Assembly (NCBI GenBank): GCA_023091665.1
Contig: JALJCQ010000001.1
Span: forward strand, 1,798,001-1,862,000
DNA: 64,000 nucleotides
DNA from: Pythium myriotylum
Lineage: Eukaryota > Oomycota > Peronosporomycetes > Pythiales > Pythiaceae
Direction of reading: 5' to 3'
Made by a program: the position numbers and the translations under genes. Positions 19,928 through 30,743 of this stretch are shown here, piece by piece. The stretch's first letter is position 1. Each line of letters starts with the position of its first letter. The notes under the pieces are model-generated. The model saw only the letters and a program-made list of their open reading frames with translations. It had not been told where the DNA came from and did not search any database.

Positions 19928-22900
19928 ATGTCGAACTTAGAAAAGTTGAAGTTCCCAGCGCTGGACATCGGTGGCGAGAACTACATCGTGTGGTCACTCG
20001 AGTGCTACAACAACATATGCGCCGAAGGCCTTAGCGACACGATTGATGAAAACTTCGTCATACCAAGCGGCACTACGACGAGGGAAGTTGCCACTCGCAA
20101 AGACGCTGCCCGCGCAGTGTGCCTGATCCTCCGGCACCTGCACAAAGACTTAAAGTTCAATTACCTTGAGGAACGCAACCCCGCTGTAATTTGGACAAGT
20201 CTGCGTCTTCGCTTCGACACCGATCGAAAGCAAGCAATGTTGCCACTCCTGAACGATGAATGGAACAAACTCTGTTTCTACAGCTTCAAGACAGTCACCG
20301 AGTACACGACAAAGTTGTACAGCATCGCGAGTGAGCTCTCGTGGTGTGGTAAGAAGTTGACGGAGTTGGACAAGATCGACAAGACTCTCACGACGTTGAG
20401 TCCGGCGGAACGCATACTGGCTACACAGTATCGCCGCATGAACCATACGACCTTCGATAAGCTGGTGGCTACCCTATTGCTCGATGAGAAGCACGGCTTG
20501 TTGCTTCAGCGCAACCATGATGAGCGACGCGTCCCGGATGCGCCTGAGAAGCCGTTGAAGGCTGAAGTCAACTATGGGGAAGTTCCACGTCAACAGGACA
20601 AGCCTCATCAGCGCCGTCATGGCAAGAAGCAGTGGAAGGGCAATGGAAAGGGACGGAAGTTCTCATCAGGGAACAGGAAGCCTGGGGCACACAAGGCATT
20701 CTACAACTCGGATTCGAACAACGCATGCAGGAATTGTGGTCTGAGAGGTCACTGGGCTGCGAAGTGTCCCACACCTGCGTTCCACGTCAAGCTTTACCAA
20801 GAGTCACTGAGAAACGCTAAGTCGTCTCAGACGATGAAGGGGAAGGGCACAGGACCATCGTCTTCGAAGAATAAGGCTACGTTCATGACGAACTTGTCCG
20901 ATGACAGTGACGAAGCTGAAGCGAACTGCGTTGAGTGCTACAGTAGTAATGAGAGCGAATATGACTCCTGCCTCATCGACTCAGGAACAACCAACGCTAT
21001 CCTAAGGGATCGGAAGTTCTTTACGTCACTCGAGGCACCGGAAACGCCCGCCAAAGTCAAGACAATTGGCGGTGCTGCATCGATCGCTAAGGGTGCTGGA
21101 CAAGCACAAGTCCAGTTGCCTAATGGAACTACGATCAACATCACCAAGGCAATCTTCGCACCATCCGCTTTTCGGAACTTGATCGGCTTTGCCGACATCC
21201 GAAAGAATGGATTGCACGTCAACACAGCTACTCTCCCCGATGGCAGGGAGTGCTTGCGTTTGACTAATGCGAAAGGTCAGATCGTGGAGGAATGTGGGGA
21301 AAATGGCAACGGACTCTATGTCACTTTCATCACCCCGTCGCCAGAATGTGCGGCTAGTGTCATCCAAGACACGATTGGCACATCTACTCCTCGTTCAACC
21401 GAGACGAGCGTGTACGAGCAGTGGCACGATCGGTCAGGTCATCCAGGCAGGGACGTGATGAAGAGAATGTCGAAGGCAGTTGTTGGCATGCCACTGAAGC
21501 AGAGCGACTTTGCCACCCATAGCAAACGACTGTGCAGACCGTGTGCAATGGGAAAGCTTCAGAACCGCCCGAAGGTCAAGCTCCACGGCGAGAAGATCAA
21601 ACCACGCGGTGTCTTCGACACTCTGGTGAGCGATGTGTGCGGCCCGATATCTCCACCATCAGGTCCCTTCAACTACTTCATGGTTGTGAAAGACACATCG
21701 GCTCGGTTCTCGAAGGTTCAACTGCTAACTTCTCGAAACGAAGTGATGCCAAAGCTGCTAGCCAGCATTATTCACTTCAAGACGCAGTTCCCGGAGCACA
21801 CAATCAAGAATGTTCGTGTCGACAACGCATCCGAGTACGTCTCGAAGTCATTTCAGGAGTTCTGCACCTCTAGCGGAATAAACCTGGAGACTTCCGTACC
21901 ATACGCTCACAACACGAATGCGGAGAACTTTGTGAATCAGATCCAGATGATCGCTCGGCCTTTGCTACTGCGATCGAACCTGCCGCTATCTCCTTGGGGT
22001 TATGCGGTTCTTCATGCGGCAGCTCTCATCCAGTACAGGCCTGCTTCTGATGCTGGGCCTTCGCCATATGAACTTGTTCATGGGTTTCCACCATCAGTAA
22101 AGCACCTGAGGATCTTTGGTTGTGCGGTATACGTCCCCATACCTCCACACCAACGAACCAAGCTCGGACCCAGGCGCCAGCTTGGGGTATACGTAGGTTT
22201 CCAATCACCATCGATTATCCGTTACCTAAGTCCTCAAACAGGAGACCTATTTACGGCACACATCACCATGTGTGAATTCGATGAACAGACCTTCCCGAAA
22301 CTTGGTGACGACGATGACGTCTCTAGATCGACTTTCACATTCGAACAGCCGTCGACGAAGGAGATTCACAAGGACCCATACAACGGTCAAGGTGAGAAGG
22401 ACGTACGACGCATCCTTCATCTGCACAGCATTGTACAGAATGCGCCTGACGTTTTCACTCCAACGGAACGGATGACACGGTCAACCCTCAATGAAGCATC
22501 CAACTATCCTGCCGCGATAGCAGTTGACCCCGTTCCTGCCTCGTCCACAACGACAACTCAACCGAATAAACGTGGACGACCAAAAGGAGCAAAGGATAGA
22601 AATCCGAGGAAGAGGCGCACGAACGAAGAACTCGCTGGAGGCCCCATCGAACCAGAGGTTGTTAATGTTGAGCATGATGTCGATACCATTAGCGAAGTTC
22701 TTGCTGACACGAACGTCAGCTCGTTCCTGGCCGCAATCGATGAAGATGCAGAGCCCCAGACAGTCTCGGACTGTAGGGCTTCACCCGATTGGCCTAAATG
22801 GAAGGCGGCCATCAAATCGGAGCTGCAGTCACTTCTCGATCGTGAAGTATTTGGAAACGTGCAAGAGTGCCCCCCACAGCACCGACCTATTGGATGTCGG

Positions 22901-24373
22901 TGGGTGTTTGCGCGTAAGCGCGATCAACAGGGTAGAGTCGTGCGCTTCAAGGCGCGACTTGTGGCACAAGGTTTCACGCAGCGTTTCGGTATCGACTATT
23001 CCGACACGTACTCGCCGGTCATGACCATGGCAACCCTTCGTTGGTTACTTGCGTTCGGCGCAGCGAACAACATGCACGTCAGGCAGGCAGACATAGAAAC
23101 TGCGTACCTATATGGTATAATCGATGTTGAACTATATATGCGAGTCCCTGAGGGGTTACGTGTCGAGGGGGAGAAGTCAATGAACCTCCCGTGTGTGCAA
23201 TTGCACAAGTCGCTTTATGGGTTGAAGCAAGCCGGCCGGCGTTGGTACTTGCGTTTTTCGCAGTACTTGATTAAATGTGGTTTTAAGACCCATGAATGCT
23301 CCCCATGCTTGTTTGTCAAGCGAAGCGGTGCCGAGATCGCCATCATTGGGATCTACGTCGACGACATTATCATTGTCGGAACGGACGCGGCAATCGAAGC
23401 TGCAATGGCAGCACTGAAGTCCGAGTTCAAGGTGAAAGACCTTGGAACTATATCGTTCTGTCTGGGTCTCCAGGTAACTCAGATCCCGACGGGGATTGTG
23501 TTGCATCAGGCAACCTACATCAGCAAAGTGCTGACACGCTTCAACATGAGGGATGTCACTAGGACTGCCAAGACCCCCATGGTTGTGCGGAACCTGAGAC
23601 CAGAGAGCGATGTCTTTGGACCAAGACGTGGCAGTGAAAGGGTGCTCGACGAGAAGTATCCCTACAAGGAAGCCATCGGAGCTCTCCTTTACTTGGCAAA
23701 CTGCTCACGCCCAGATATGGCTTTCGCTGTTAGTGTACTTGCACGGTACACATCGGAACCGACCAGAAGACATTGGTCTGGCGTAAAGCAAGTGTTGAGA
23801 TATCTGGCACGGACTCGTAAGTACGGCTTACTGTACCGCAAGGGTACGAGCGCACACTTCAGTGATGTAGTCACCGACGACATCTGCGGATACGCAGATG
23901 CAGGCTACCTCTCCGACCCACACAAGGCACGCTCGCAGACTGGCTATGTGTTCATGACTTCGCACGCTGCGATTTCGTGGAAGTCGACGAAGCAGACGCT
24001 AACTGCCACGCCAACCAACCAGTCAGAGCTTATCGCTCTTTATGAAGCGAGTCGTGAGTGCATCTGGTTGCGCCGATTCCTCAAGTTCGTTCGTGGCGCC
24101 CTTGGAGTCAAGACGAAGCTAGGACCTATCAGGATCTTCGAGGACAACGCAGCATGCGTTGCGCAAGTACAACAAGGCTACATCAAAAGTGATCGCACCA
24201 AACACATCGACCCAAAGTTCTTTTTCATGCATGACCTAAATGGAAAACAACTCGAGATCACTCAAGTCGCTTCGGAGAAGAACCTAGCTGACCTCTTCAC
24301 CAAGTCCTTGGGGAGTAACAAGCACTGTGACTTGACGCGTGGGATCGGAATGATTGAGCTTCGTCTCGAGTAG
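19928..24373 (+). CDS. Copia Gag-Pol polyprotein, intact, 1481 aa
   Basis: Domains by residue: Gag (UBN2-type) about 1-215; zinc knuckle CRNCGLRGHWAAKC about 266-279; aspartic protease CLIDSGTTNAIL about 347-358; GAG-pre-integrase HDRSGHPGRDVM about 499; integrase core from VSDVCGPISPP (about 567) through RVDNASEYVSKSFQEF (about 632) and AHNTNAENFVNQ; linker with GRPKGAKDRNPRKRR (AT-hook-like); reverse transcriptase GCRWVFARKRD (about 988), KSLYGLKQAGRRWY and catalytic YVDDIIIVG (about 1143); RNase H YADAGYLSD, QSELIALYEAS, FEDNAACV and RTKHIDPKFFF. No stops or frameshifts over 4.4 kb. The integrase third acidic residue appears as AEN where related elements read GVAER, so I am less sure of that residue. 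The protein makes particles, copies element RNA and inserts the cDNA. Confidence 0.93.
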   Translation: MSNLEKLKFPALDIGGENYIVWSLECYNNICAEGLSDTIDENFVIPSGTTTREVATRKDAARAVCLILRHLHKDLKFNYLEERNPAVIWTSLRLRFDTDRKQAMLPLLNDEWNKLCFYSFKTVTEYTTKLYSIASELSWCGKKLTELDKIDKTLTTLSPAERILATQYRRMNHTTFDKLVATLLLDEKHGLLLQRNHDERRVPDAPEKPLKAEVNYGEVPRQQDKPHQRRHGKKQWKGNGKGRKFSSGNRKPGAHKAFYNSDSNNACRNCGLRGHWAAKCPTPAFHVKLYQESLRNAKSSQTMKGKGTGPSSSKNKATFMTNLSDDSDEAEANCVECYSSNESEYDSCLIDSGTTNAILRDRKFFTSLEAPETPAKVKTIGGAASIAKGAGQAQVQLPNGTTINITKAIFAPSAFRNLIGFADIRKNGLHVNTATLPDGRECLRLTNAKGQIVEECGENGNGLYVTFITPSPECAASVIQDTIGTSTPRSTETSVYEQWHDRSGHPGRDVMKRMSKAVVGMPLKQSDFATHSKRLCRPCAMGKLQNRPKVKLHGEKIKPRGVFDTLVSDVCGPISPPSGPFNYFMVVKDTSARFSKVQLLTSRNEVMPKLLASIIHFKTQFPEHTIKNVRVDNASEYVSKSFQEFCTSSGINLETSVPYAHNTNAENFVNQIQMIARPLLLRSNLPLSPWGYAVLHAAALIQYRPASDAGPSPYELVHGFPPSVKHLRIFGCAVYVPIPPHQRTKLGPRRQLGVYVGFQSPSIIRYLSPQTGDLFTAHITMCEFDEQTFPKLGDDDDVSRSTFTFEQPSTKEIHKDPYNGQGEKDVRRILHLHSIVQNAPDVFTPTERMTRSTLNEASNYPAAIAVDPVPASSTTTTQPNKRGRPKGAKDRNPRKRRTNEELAGGPIEPEVVNVEHDVDTISEVLADTNVSSFLAAIDEDAEPQTVSDCRASPDWPKWKAAIKSELQSLLDREVFGNVQECPPQHRPIGCRWVFARKRDQQGRVVRFKARLVAQGFTQRFGIDYSDTYSPVMTMATLRWLLAFGAANNMHVRQADIETAYLYGIIDVELYMRVPEGLRVEGEKSMNLPCVQLHKSLYGLKQAGRRWYLRFSQYLIKCGFKTHECSPCLFVKRSGAEIAIIGIYVDDIIIVGTDAAIEAAMAALKSEFKVKDLGTISFCLGLQVTQIPTGIVLHQATYISKVLTRFNMRDVTRTAKTPMVVRNLRPESDVFGPRRGSERVLDEKYPYKEAIGALLYLANCSRPDMAFAVSVLARYTSEPTRRHWSGVKQVLRYLARTRKYGLLYRKGTSAHFSDVVTDDICGYADAGYLSDPHKARSQTGYVFMTSHAAISWKSTKQTLTATPTNQSELIALYEASRECIWLRRFLKFVRGALGVKTKLGPIRIFEDNAACVAQVQQGYIKSDRTKHIDPKFFFMHDLNGKQLEITQVASEKNLADLFTKSLGSNKHCDLTRGIGMIELRLE

Positions 24374-24489
24374 TCGAAGAAGTAGGTTGGCTGGTTTTTA
24401 CCCTCACCGAGTGTGTACGCACCGGGGAGTTTTTCCCAGCAGATAGATAAAGTTGTAACCTTGGCTATGGGCAACGCGCTGAGGGGGAG

Positions 24490-24868
24490 TGAGACGGTTA
24501 TGTCCCCCGAGAGCCACAAGTGGGTCCCGTGACGCCGCAGCGTCGGCAGCCGCTGCTGCCAGCCCACTGTGATTGGCTGGGAGGTTGAAGGCGCACCTTC
24601 AACCTCCATCACCCAAAAGCCCACTGGTCCCTGTCGCCACGTTTGCGACATCGGATTGATAGAAGGACTGCTCTGATTGGTTAGAATCGATCAGAGCGGA
24701 TCCTGATTGGCCAAATCGATTCGAGGTTTTTAGGTTAAACTAGTGGTTGGCTAAGGGCCGTTGGACAGTTGGGGACAGGGCGTGCAGCGCTTCCCAGAGA
24801 CCAAGGAAACAACACAAATACATTCTCATTCGGCAATTTGCCACCAACACAACACTCGGCCTACCTCA
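24490..24868 (+). repeat. Copia 3' LTR
   Basis: Starts TGAGACGG immediately after the polypurine tract GAGGGGGAG, as expected for a plus-strand priming site. It matches the 5' LTR with few substitutions. Confidence 0.8.
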
Positions 24869-25427
24869 CGTTATCAGCACTGCTGGCTCCCGCCTGAGCC
24901 CCGACGGTCAAGGCCTCCTCCCCTCGCTCGCCTCCCGAACCGTCGACTCGACCTACCCGACACTACAACTACCTCACGTTATCAGCACTGACCAAAAGGA
25001 GCAAAGGATAGAAATCCGAGGAAGAGGCGCACGAACGAAGAACTCGCTGGAGGCCCCATCGAACCAGAGGTTGTTGATGTTGAGCATGATGTCGATACCA
25101 TTAGCGAAGTTCTTGCTGACACGAACGTCAGCTCGTTCCTGGCCGCAATCGATGAAGATGCAGAGCCCCAGACAGTCTCGGACTGTAGGGCTTCACCCGA
25201 TTGGCCTAAATGGAAGGCGGCCATCAAATCGGAGCTGCAGTCACTTCTCGATCGTGAAGTATTTGGAAACGTGCAAGAGTGCCCCCCACAGCACCGACCT
25301 ATTGGATGTCGGTGGGTGTTTGCGCGTAAGCGCGATCAACAGGGTAGAGTCGTGCGCTTCAAGGCGCGACTTGTGGCACAAGGTTTCACGCAGCGTTTCG
25401 GTATCGACTATTCCGACACGTACTCGC
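24869..25427 (+). mobile_element. Truncated second Copia copy joined to the 3' LTR
   Basis: After the 3' LTR the sequence continues with about 85 nt of element leader, then another LTR-end/primer-site motif (CTACCTCACGTTATCAGCAC, 24970-24989), then jumps to a pol fragment. That fragment, 24990-25427, matches 22578-23015 of the intact element over 438 nt; I saw a single substitution (A 22663, G 25075). It ends abruptly at 25427 against MULE sequence. This is a deleted tandem copy sharing the middle LTR, or a template-switch product. Confidence 0.75.
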
Positions 25428-26881
25428 GTGCAATGTAGCGATGAGAATTGAACCACAGGGCGACAACACGGCGACTGCGACCTCTCCCTCCATGAAATAC
25501 TTACTCGAGTTCGTGAGTAGCTGAGCCTTAGCTAACATATCAGGAATCAGAGATCCCTCGCTGATGTGGCTTGCACTATCGGGGCACAAATTGTCGCCAC
25601 CATATTTGAGGATGCGAGGGATGATCCGCGCGTCCACGCCTGAGGTCGAGGCTCGAGAGCTTGGTGAGCAGGTGCGCTCCAAGGTGCGATGGTGGGATTC
25701 AATCGGATTCTGGTTCGGTGTCACGCCAGGCACACCCACTCCATTGATATGCCATCGGTTCCACCTTCGCGTGAGGTACACCGAGCGAAACCAGTTGGCA
25801 TATGCCTCCTCTCCCATTGCAACCCAACTTGAAGTAATTATCACAGCCATACTTGTGAACTGTACTTGACTACGAGCCGCTTGAAGCAAGTCAACGTGTG
25901 ACTTGATGGTGGATTCGTACAAGTCTGAATTCGAAAGCAAGCTAGCCTTTTTCCTTGTCTGCCGTGCGACGTGAGGCCAACAAGTAAGTAGGCGAATGTC
26001 GGGCCATATTTGCTCGAGCGCAAGTGCAATCGGCTCCGAGTGATCTAGCGTCCCAAACGCAACTTCAACTTCAACGTCAAGAAATCTTTGGGCCATACTT
26101 CGTGCGACGTTGAATGCGTGTCGGAAGGCGTCGGACGACTCGGTGCGAACGAAGACATAGAACCAAGGAACGAATTGCTGGGTGTAGTCATGCCGAGTCC
26201 AGCGCGTGCGAACAGTCCCAACAGCTATAAGCGTCCAGCCAGCATAGTCCAGCTTGTAGGTTCCGTCAGTGGAAATAACAAGTTCATTGCCTTGATCCGC
26301 CACAGCAACCGCAATGTTTCGAAAGACGCGTCGGGACATAGTGACGACTCCAAACGTGGGTGGATCACCGGGAAAGTGAAATGTTGAGATGACAAGCAGC
26401 TCGTCCATCCGCGGATCGGCTGGGTCTTTCACTTCGTCGAAGCGTTACGAGTCGTGCAGAGCTTTGTACTTGCCCATGCGTTGAAGACAGCAAAGGTCGT
26501 GATGACCCAACCTCCAGGCGCGTTACGTGTCAGATAGGCCTTGCAATTCGCAAGCTGGCGAGCCGTGGGCACAAGACGCAGTGCTTCTTCATCCCACTCG
26601 TAGCGGAGTTGGAGTAGTGTACGGAGCTCACCACCACTCCACCCAACACTCAAGAGGGAATCAACTCATTCTAAGAAACGCTGATGGATACCACGACGCC
26701 TCACTGCCGATGCTCGACCTGAAGGCCGACCACTGTAGGCGAGCTCGTACGTGATCTCTTCATCCCGAACAACTGATGTGATCGTGACGGAGCGCCGTCT
26801 CGTACCGTTGCGCACAGCGGGGAGGTTGTCAAGAGGAATCGGTGTTTCTGGTCCCGCATACCAGGTCATCTTGGTATGCAT
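25428..26881 (-). pseudogene. MULE (Mutator-like) transposase, frameshifted and truncated
   Basis: From 26881 downward, three pieces in different frames: 26881-26666, 26653-26429 and 26432-25428. The last holds the MULE catalytic core: VISTDGTYKLDYAGWTLIAV (first Asp), TLDHSEPIALALEQIWP (second Asp), LLTCWPHVARQ, and NQNPIESHHRTLER (Glu). The C-terminal zinc-knuckle region is missing because the Copia fragment abuts at 25427. Upstream it ends at a poly-G tract. Two frame breaks and the truncation make it inactive. Confidence 0.75.
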
Positions 26882-26894
26882 GCCTTATTTCCCC

Positions 26895-26918
26895 GGGGGG
26901 GGGGGGGGGGGGGGGGGG
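26895..26918. repeat. Poly-G tract, 24 nt, at a MULE/Gypsy junction
   Basis: An uninterrupted run of 24 G preceded by CCCC. MULE sequence lies on its left and Gypsy RNase H-integrase sequence on its right. Confidence 0.9.
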
Positions 26919-29857
26919 CGAGGACTGCGCCGAAACCGCGATCGTGTTGATGCCCTCATCAACACAGTCGGCGCGCGCGAGTCGTAGTCCGGGCGTCGAG
27001 AGAGCGCATCCACGAGGGTGTTGGTCTTGCCGGGCTTGCAGTGCACGACGAAGTTGTACTCAGCGAAGAATGACAACCAACGGGCCATTCTCTGGGAGAG
27101 GTGTGGAGCCTTTGTCGCGATCCGCAGCGGCGCGTGGTCGGTGTAGATGGCGAACTGCTGCTCGCCAAGCAAGTACATGCGGGACTTCACCAGTGTGTAC
27201 TTCATGGCAGGGAGTTCCTTGTCGTGGATCGGGTAGTTCCGCTCGGCCGTCTTCAGCTGCCGTGATTGGAAGCTGATCACTCGCTCAAGGCCCTCAGAGT
27301 AGTGGTGCATGAGAGCGCAATCGATGGCATAATCGCTCGCATCACACAAGACATGGAACGGTCGATTGTAATCGGGGAGCACCAACACTGGTGCTTCTTG
27401 AAGGCTCGACTCGATCAGTCAAAGTTGCTGGTGGTCATCGGACCACGATCATCGACGTCCTTCTGCAGCTCCTGCGGAAGGGGATGCACCATAGCCGCGT
27501 AGTTCTTCGTGTACTTGTACAGGTAGTTGGCTAGCCCCAACCACTGCCGGAGCTGCTTCTGGTCCTTGAGCACTGGCCAGGCGCAGATGGGTGCGACCTT
27601 TTCGGGGTCGGCTCGGACGCCTTCCTGCTGACGTAGCAACCGAGCACCGGAATTTCTGGCCAAAGAACACACACTTCTTCAAATTCGCGTAGAGTTGGTG
27701 CTCATGCATCACCTCAAAGGCTTGACGCAGATGATCGAGGTGGACTTCTTTGGCAGTCTTGGAGTCCTCAGCCTTGCTGTGGACGATGATGTCGTCAAGT
27801 AGCTCGGCGCAAAGCTACAGAGCGGTCGTAGCACGTGTGAGACCATCCGATTGAAGGTCGCGGGGGCGTTCTTCAGGCCTTTAGGCATGACGAGCCACTC
27901 CCATAGCATGCCACTTGGCGTGCTCTCTGCTGTGAGCAGGATATCCCGCTCACGCATCAGAATATGATAGAAGCCGTCCATCAGATCAATGGTACTGTAA
28001 ACCACAGGCCGGGACATCGAGTCCAGGATCATATCTTTGCGCGAAATCGGCGTATCGTCGCATTGTTCAGCTTGTTGAAGACGTGGACGATGCGCCATCC
28101 ACTGGTGGCCTTCTGAACGCAGAAGGGCGGGCTCGAGTGCAAGGAGATCGACTCCCGCACGTGGCCTGCGAGTCTACGGGCCTCAAAGAACTTGTCGATG
28201 GCTTCGATTTGATCACAGGGAAGCGACTACTGCCGCATCACATAGTACTTCGTTCCAGGCGTGAGGTCGATCTCATGTTGTACGACACGGCCCGGAGGTA
28301 AGCGCTTCGGGAACTCATCCGGGAAGATATCCTGGAGGTCCAACGACTGTAGAAGCCACGAATGTGGGATTCAGTCCTGATACTGCTCTCGATGATTGCA
28401 CCACAAAGCTCCCTGGTCTGGATCGTGATGACGAGCCAACCAACTAGTCGATTTCGCCATGAGCAACACCGGAGTCAGTAAAAGCATGGAATTAATATAA
28501 TAACTGAATGCAAGTGCGAGGTGATCGCTTCCTACTTGGGGATCGTCGTTAGTTCACGCCGCAGAGCATTGTCGAAGACTTCGCAAGGGAAGAGCTTCTC
28601 AAAGGCCTTGTGGATCGCAGCGACGATGCCCTTAGTGCTCTTCTCTGCCGTATCCAAAGTCGTATCCTTCGACAACAACCGCTTCGCCACACTCAAGGAC
28701 TCCACAACAAGCGGATACGCCTCGTTGTCTGACCTCTTGAGGGATTCGACTGACTGAGCGTTGAGCCTCTGCTCGCGCTGAGTCATCTCACTGGCATCGA
28801 CATCTTCGGTCGACGTCGCACGTTTTGGGCGGATCACACATACTTGCTCGATCTCGCAATGCCTGAGATCCTTCAGGAAACGCTTCGCCGACATGACGGC
28901 TAGCCCACACAGATCAGAGGCGGACCGCGGGTTCGTCACGTGGGCTTTTCGTACCGCTTCCTTCTCACCATCATAGACCACAACGAGAATGTCGTCTTCC
29001 TGGGCGACGGCCATAGTACCATCGTGAGCCGACTCGGATTTGGACTGGGGAACACTTGTAGCAGGATGGACGTCGCTATTCTCGTTCGCTCGCTCTTCTG
29101 CGAGGAAACTGTCGACGATGAGTTCAATCGAAGACTCTCGTTGGGCATTTGCACGCTTGGCTCTGGCGCGGCGCCTTCTACTTGGAATGGGGACCCGACC
29201 CCCGTCGGAGCCGTTTCCTTGTTGGCGACACAGTCGACGGGGCTTCGATAATCGAAGCCACGTCACTCGCAGCGGGATCAACGCACGGCTCAACTGGGTT
29301 TGGAGGTTGTGCGGAATCAAATCGGGGACGGGTGAGGCTTGTTGGTGGGAGCCGAGTTGGTCGGCTCAAGGGCTCCGGTGCTGACAGGGCCATCGCAACC
29401 TGCAGCGGTACGGGGCGCCGCGGGCGAACCCACTGAGAGGCAGAACGCAGAACCACCTGCGGAGCGGCGTTTTCTCGTCGTCGCTGTACATGGATGTGCC
29501 GATCTTGAGTGGTTCGACACGAGGTTGCCGCGCGAGAGTCTTGTGCGCTTACGCGCGCGGGTCGGCGAGCTCGACAGTCATGAACTCTTGGGTTGCAAGG
29601 CGTTGAGCCTCGCGGTCTCCGCTGCGGAGCAGAGACTTCACAGCAAGAGTACCAACCTTCTCGCTCATGCGAGCGAGAGCCTCCCACTCGGACTTGGCCA
29701 AGTGCGGGAAAAGTTCCGCAGGGCCATGTCGAAGTCGAGGTCGCTCATGTTGATCTCTTGGCCGTGTGGACGGACTACAAAGTGCTATTGGTCTCGGCCG
29801 CATTATTGGTGACGCGATTTTGAATTTCAATATCTCGACAAAGAAGAGCCCAATCAA
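26919..29857 (-). mobile_element. Second decayed Ty3/Gypsy element (gag to RNase H)
   Basis: Minus strand, in order: Gag remnant (29857-29549, AKSEWEALARMSEKVGTLAV), protease/linker (29320-28532), pre-RT block (about 28330-28250, LPPGRVVQHEIDLTPGTKYY, then an in-frame TAG), reverse transcriptase (28098-27709: YSTIDLMDGFYHILM, GLKNAPATFNRM; the catalytic LDDIIVHS lies one frame over), connection (27672-27415, LRQWLGLANYLYKYTKN) and RNase H (27388-26930: LCDASDYAIDCALM, YTDHAPLRIATKA, NTLVDALSRRPDYDS). It is distinct in sequence from the 6.85-11.1 kb Gypsy. Integrase and LTRs are absent, and at least four frame breaks are present. Confidence 0.8.
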
Positions 29858-30229
29858 AAATCTAAGACCACCATCGGATAGCTTAGCGTTTGGATAATGC
29901 AGTACTAGTGCTAACGCACGCGATTTAGGCAGTTGATACCCTTTCCAAAAAGGATCTTCGGTGGAGTACCCCCGATTCTTAAAAGCTTGAATGTTGCCAG
30001 ATGGTGAGCCAGCTGGTTTGGGACCAGGTGGTGGTTATGTTTCCCGAAAGTTTCAGCCTCTCATTAACTATATTTTCGCGAAGTGTAAGTACCCTATAAA
30101 CTAATATAATACAGCCGCAGGCTTTCAGCGTTCGGCGCATCAATTTCGCTGACACGTCCAGACCTTTGATACTCTTTGTCTCAGATCTGATATGGTCGGG
30201 GAGGCACCGCAAATAACGCCGACGAATGA
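29858..30229. other. Intergenic, no recognised feature
   Basis: Unassigned; a 131-codon minus frame (30374-29979) has no motif and overlaps the helix-turn-helix fragment below in another frame. Confidence 0.4.
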
Positions 30230-30510
30230 TGTCTATGAAACGTTCACCGAAGGTTTCCATGGCGGTTGGGACGGTGGTGGTGGTCGCATCCGGAGGGGCT
30301 GCTGCGGCGCGGCATTTCTCAGCCGTTCCGCAAGCAAAATGCGCGAGACTGTCGAGGTTCCAATGCGGAGACACTCAACTACAAGGCGCACCACTCGCTT
30401 GTTCGGCGGCATGAACCCCTGGCTTTTGAGAGAGACGAAAAAGGCGTGGGTGTTGAGAACCCACTCCTTTTGCTCCGGTGTAAGCTTCTTGATTGCCAAA
30501 ATGGAGAATG
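30230..30510 (-). pseudogene. Transposase N-terminal helix-turn-helix fragment (uncertain)
   Basis: The minus frame reads LAIKKLTPEQKEWVLNTHAF, then NKRVVRLVVECLRIGTSTVS, then RILLAERLRNAAP. A helix of charged residues followed by a 'xxAxECLxIGxxTVxRI' turn-helix resembles the DNA-binding N-terminus of Tc1/mariner- or IS630-type transposases. No catalytic domain follows, so it is at most a fragment. Confidence 0.35.
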
Positions 30511-30743
30511 GGAACTGGCGCAGCGAGTGGTTGGTTATGTAGAGCAGACAGAGACGTTTGTAGTGCACTATTTGGTTGATTCAGAAGTGTTCTAGTTGTC
30601 AAGCATCATGCATTTTCGTGAGTTATGTCACCTATGAAGTGGCCAGGACAATAACGGACGCAAATCTGTTACGCGTGCGTCGAGTCTCGTCTCGACGCGT
30701 CACTTGGGCTCTTCACTTGATGTCAAAAACGACTCTTTATTCA

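Larger units (their letters stand above)
18521..24868 (+). mobile_element. Young, structurally intact Ty1/Copia LTR retrotransposon
   Basis: Parts in order: 5' LTR 18521-18899, primer-binding-type sequence TTATCAGCAC right after it, an extra ORF (19259-19780), gag-pol (19928-24373), polypurine tract GAGGGGGAG (24481-24489), 3' LTR from 24490. The two LTRs align without gaps at an offset of 5969 nt and show only a few substitutions (for example near 18530, 18540 and 18555). Identity continues past the LTR into leader sequence to about 18984/24953, so the downstream LTR is followed by the leader of another copy. gag-pol is uninterrupted. This is the only retroelement in the window that looks recently active. 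Confidence 0.9.
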
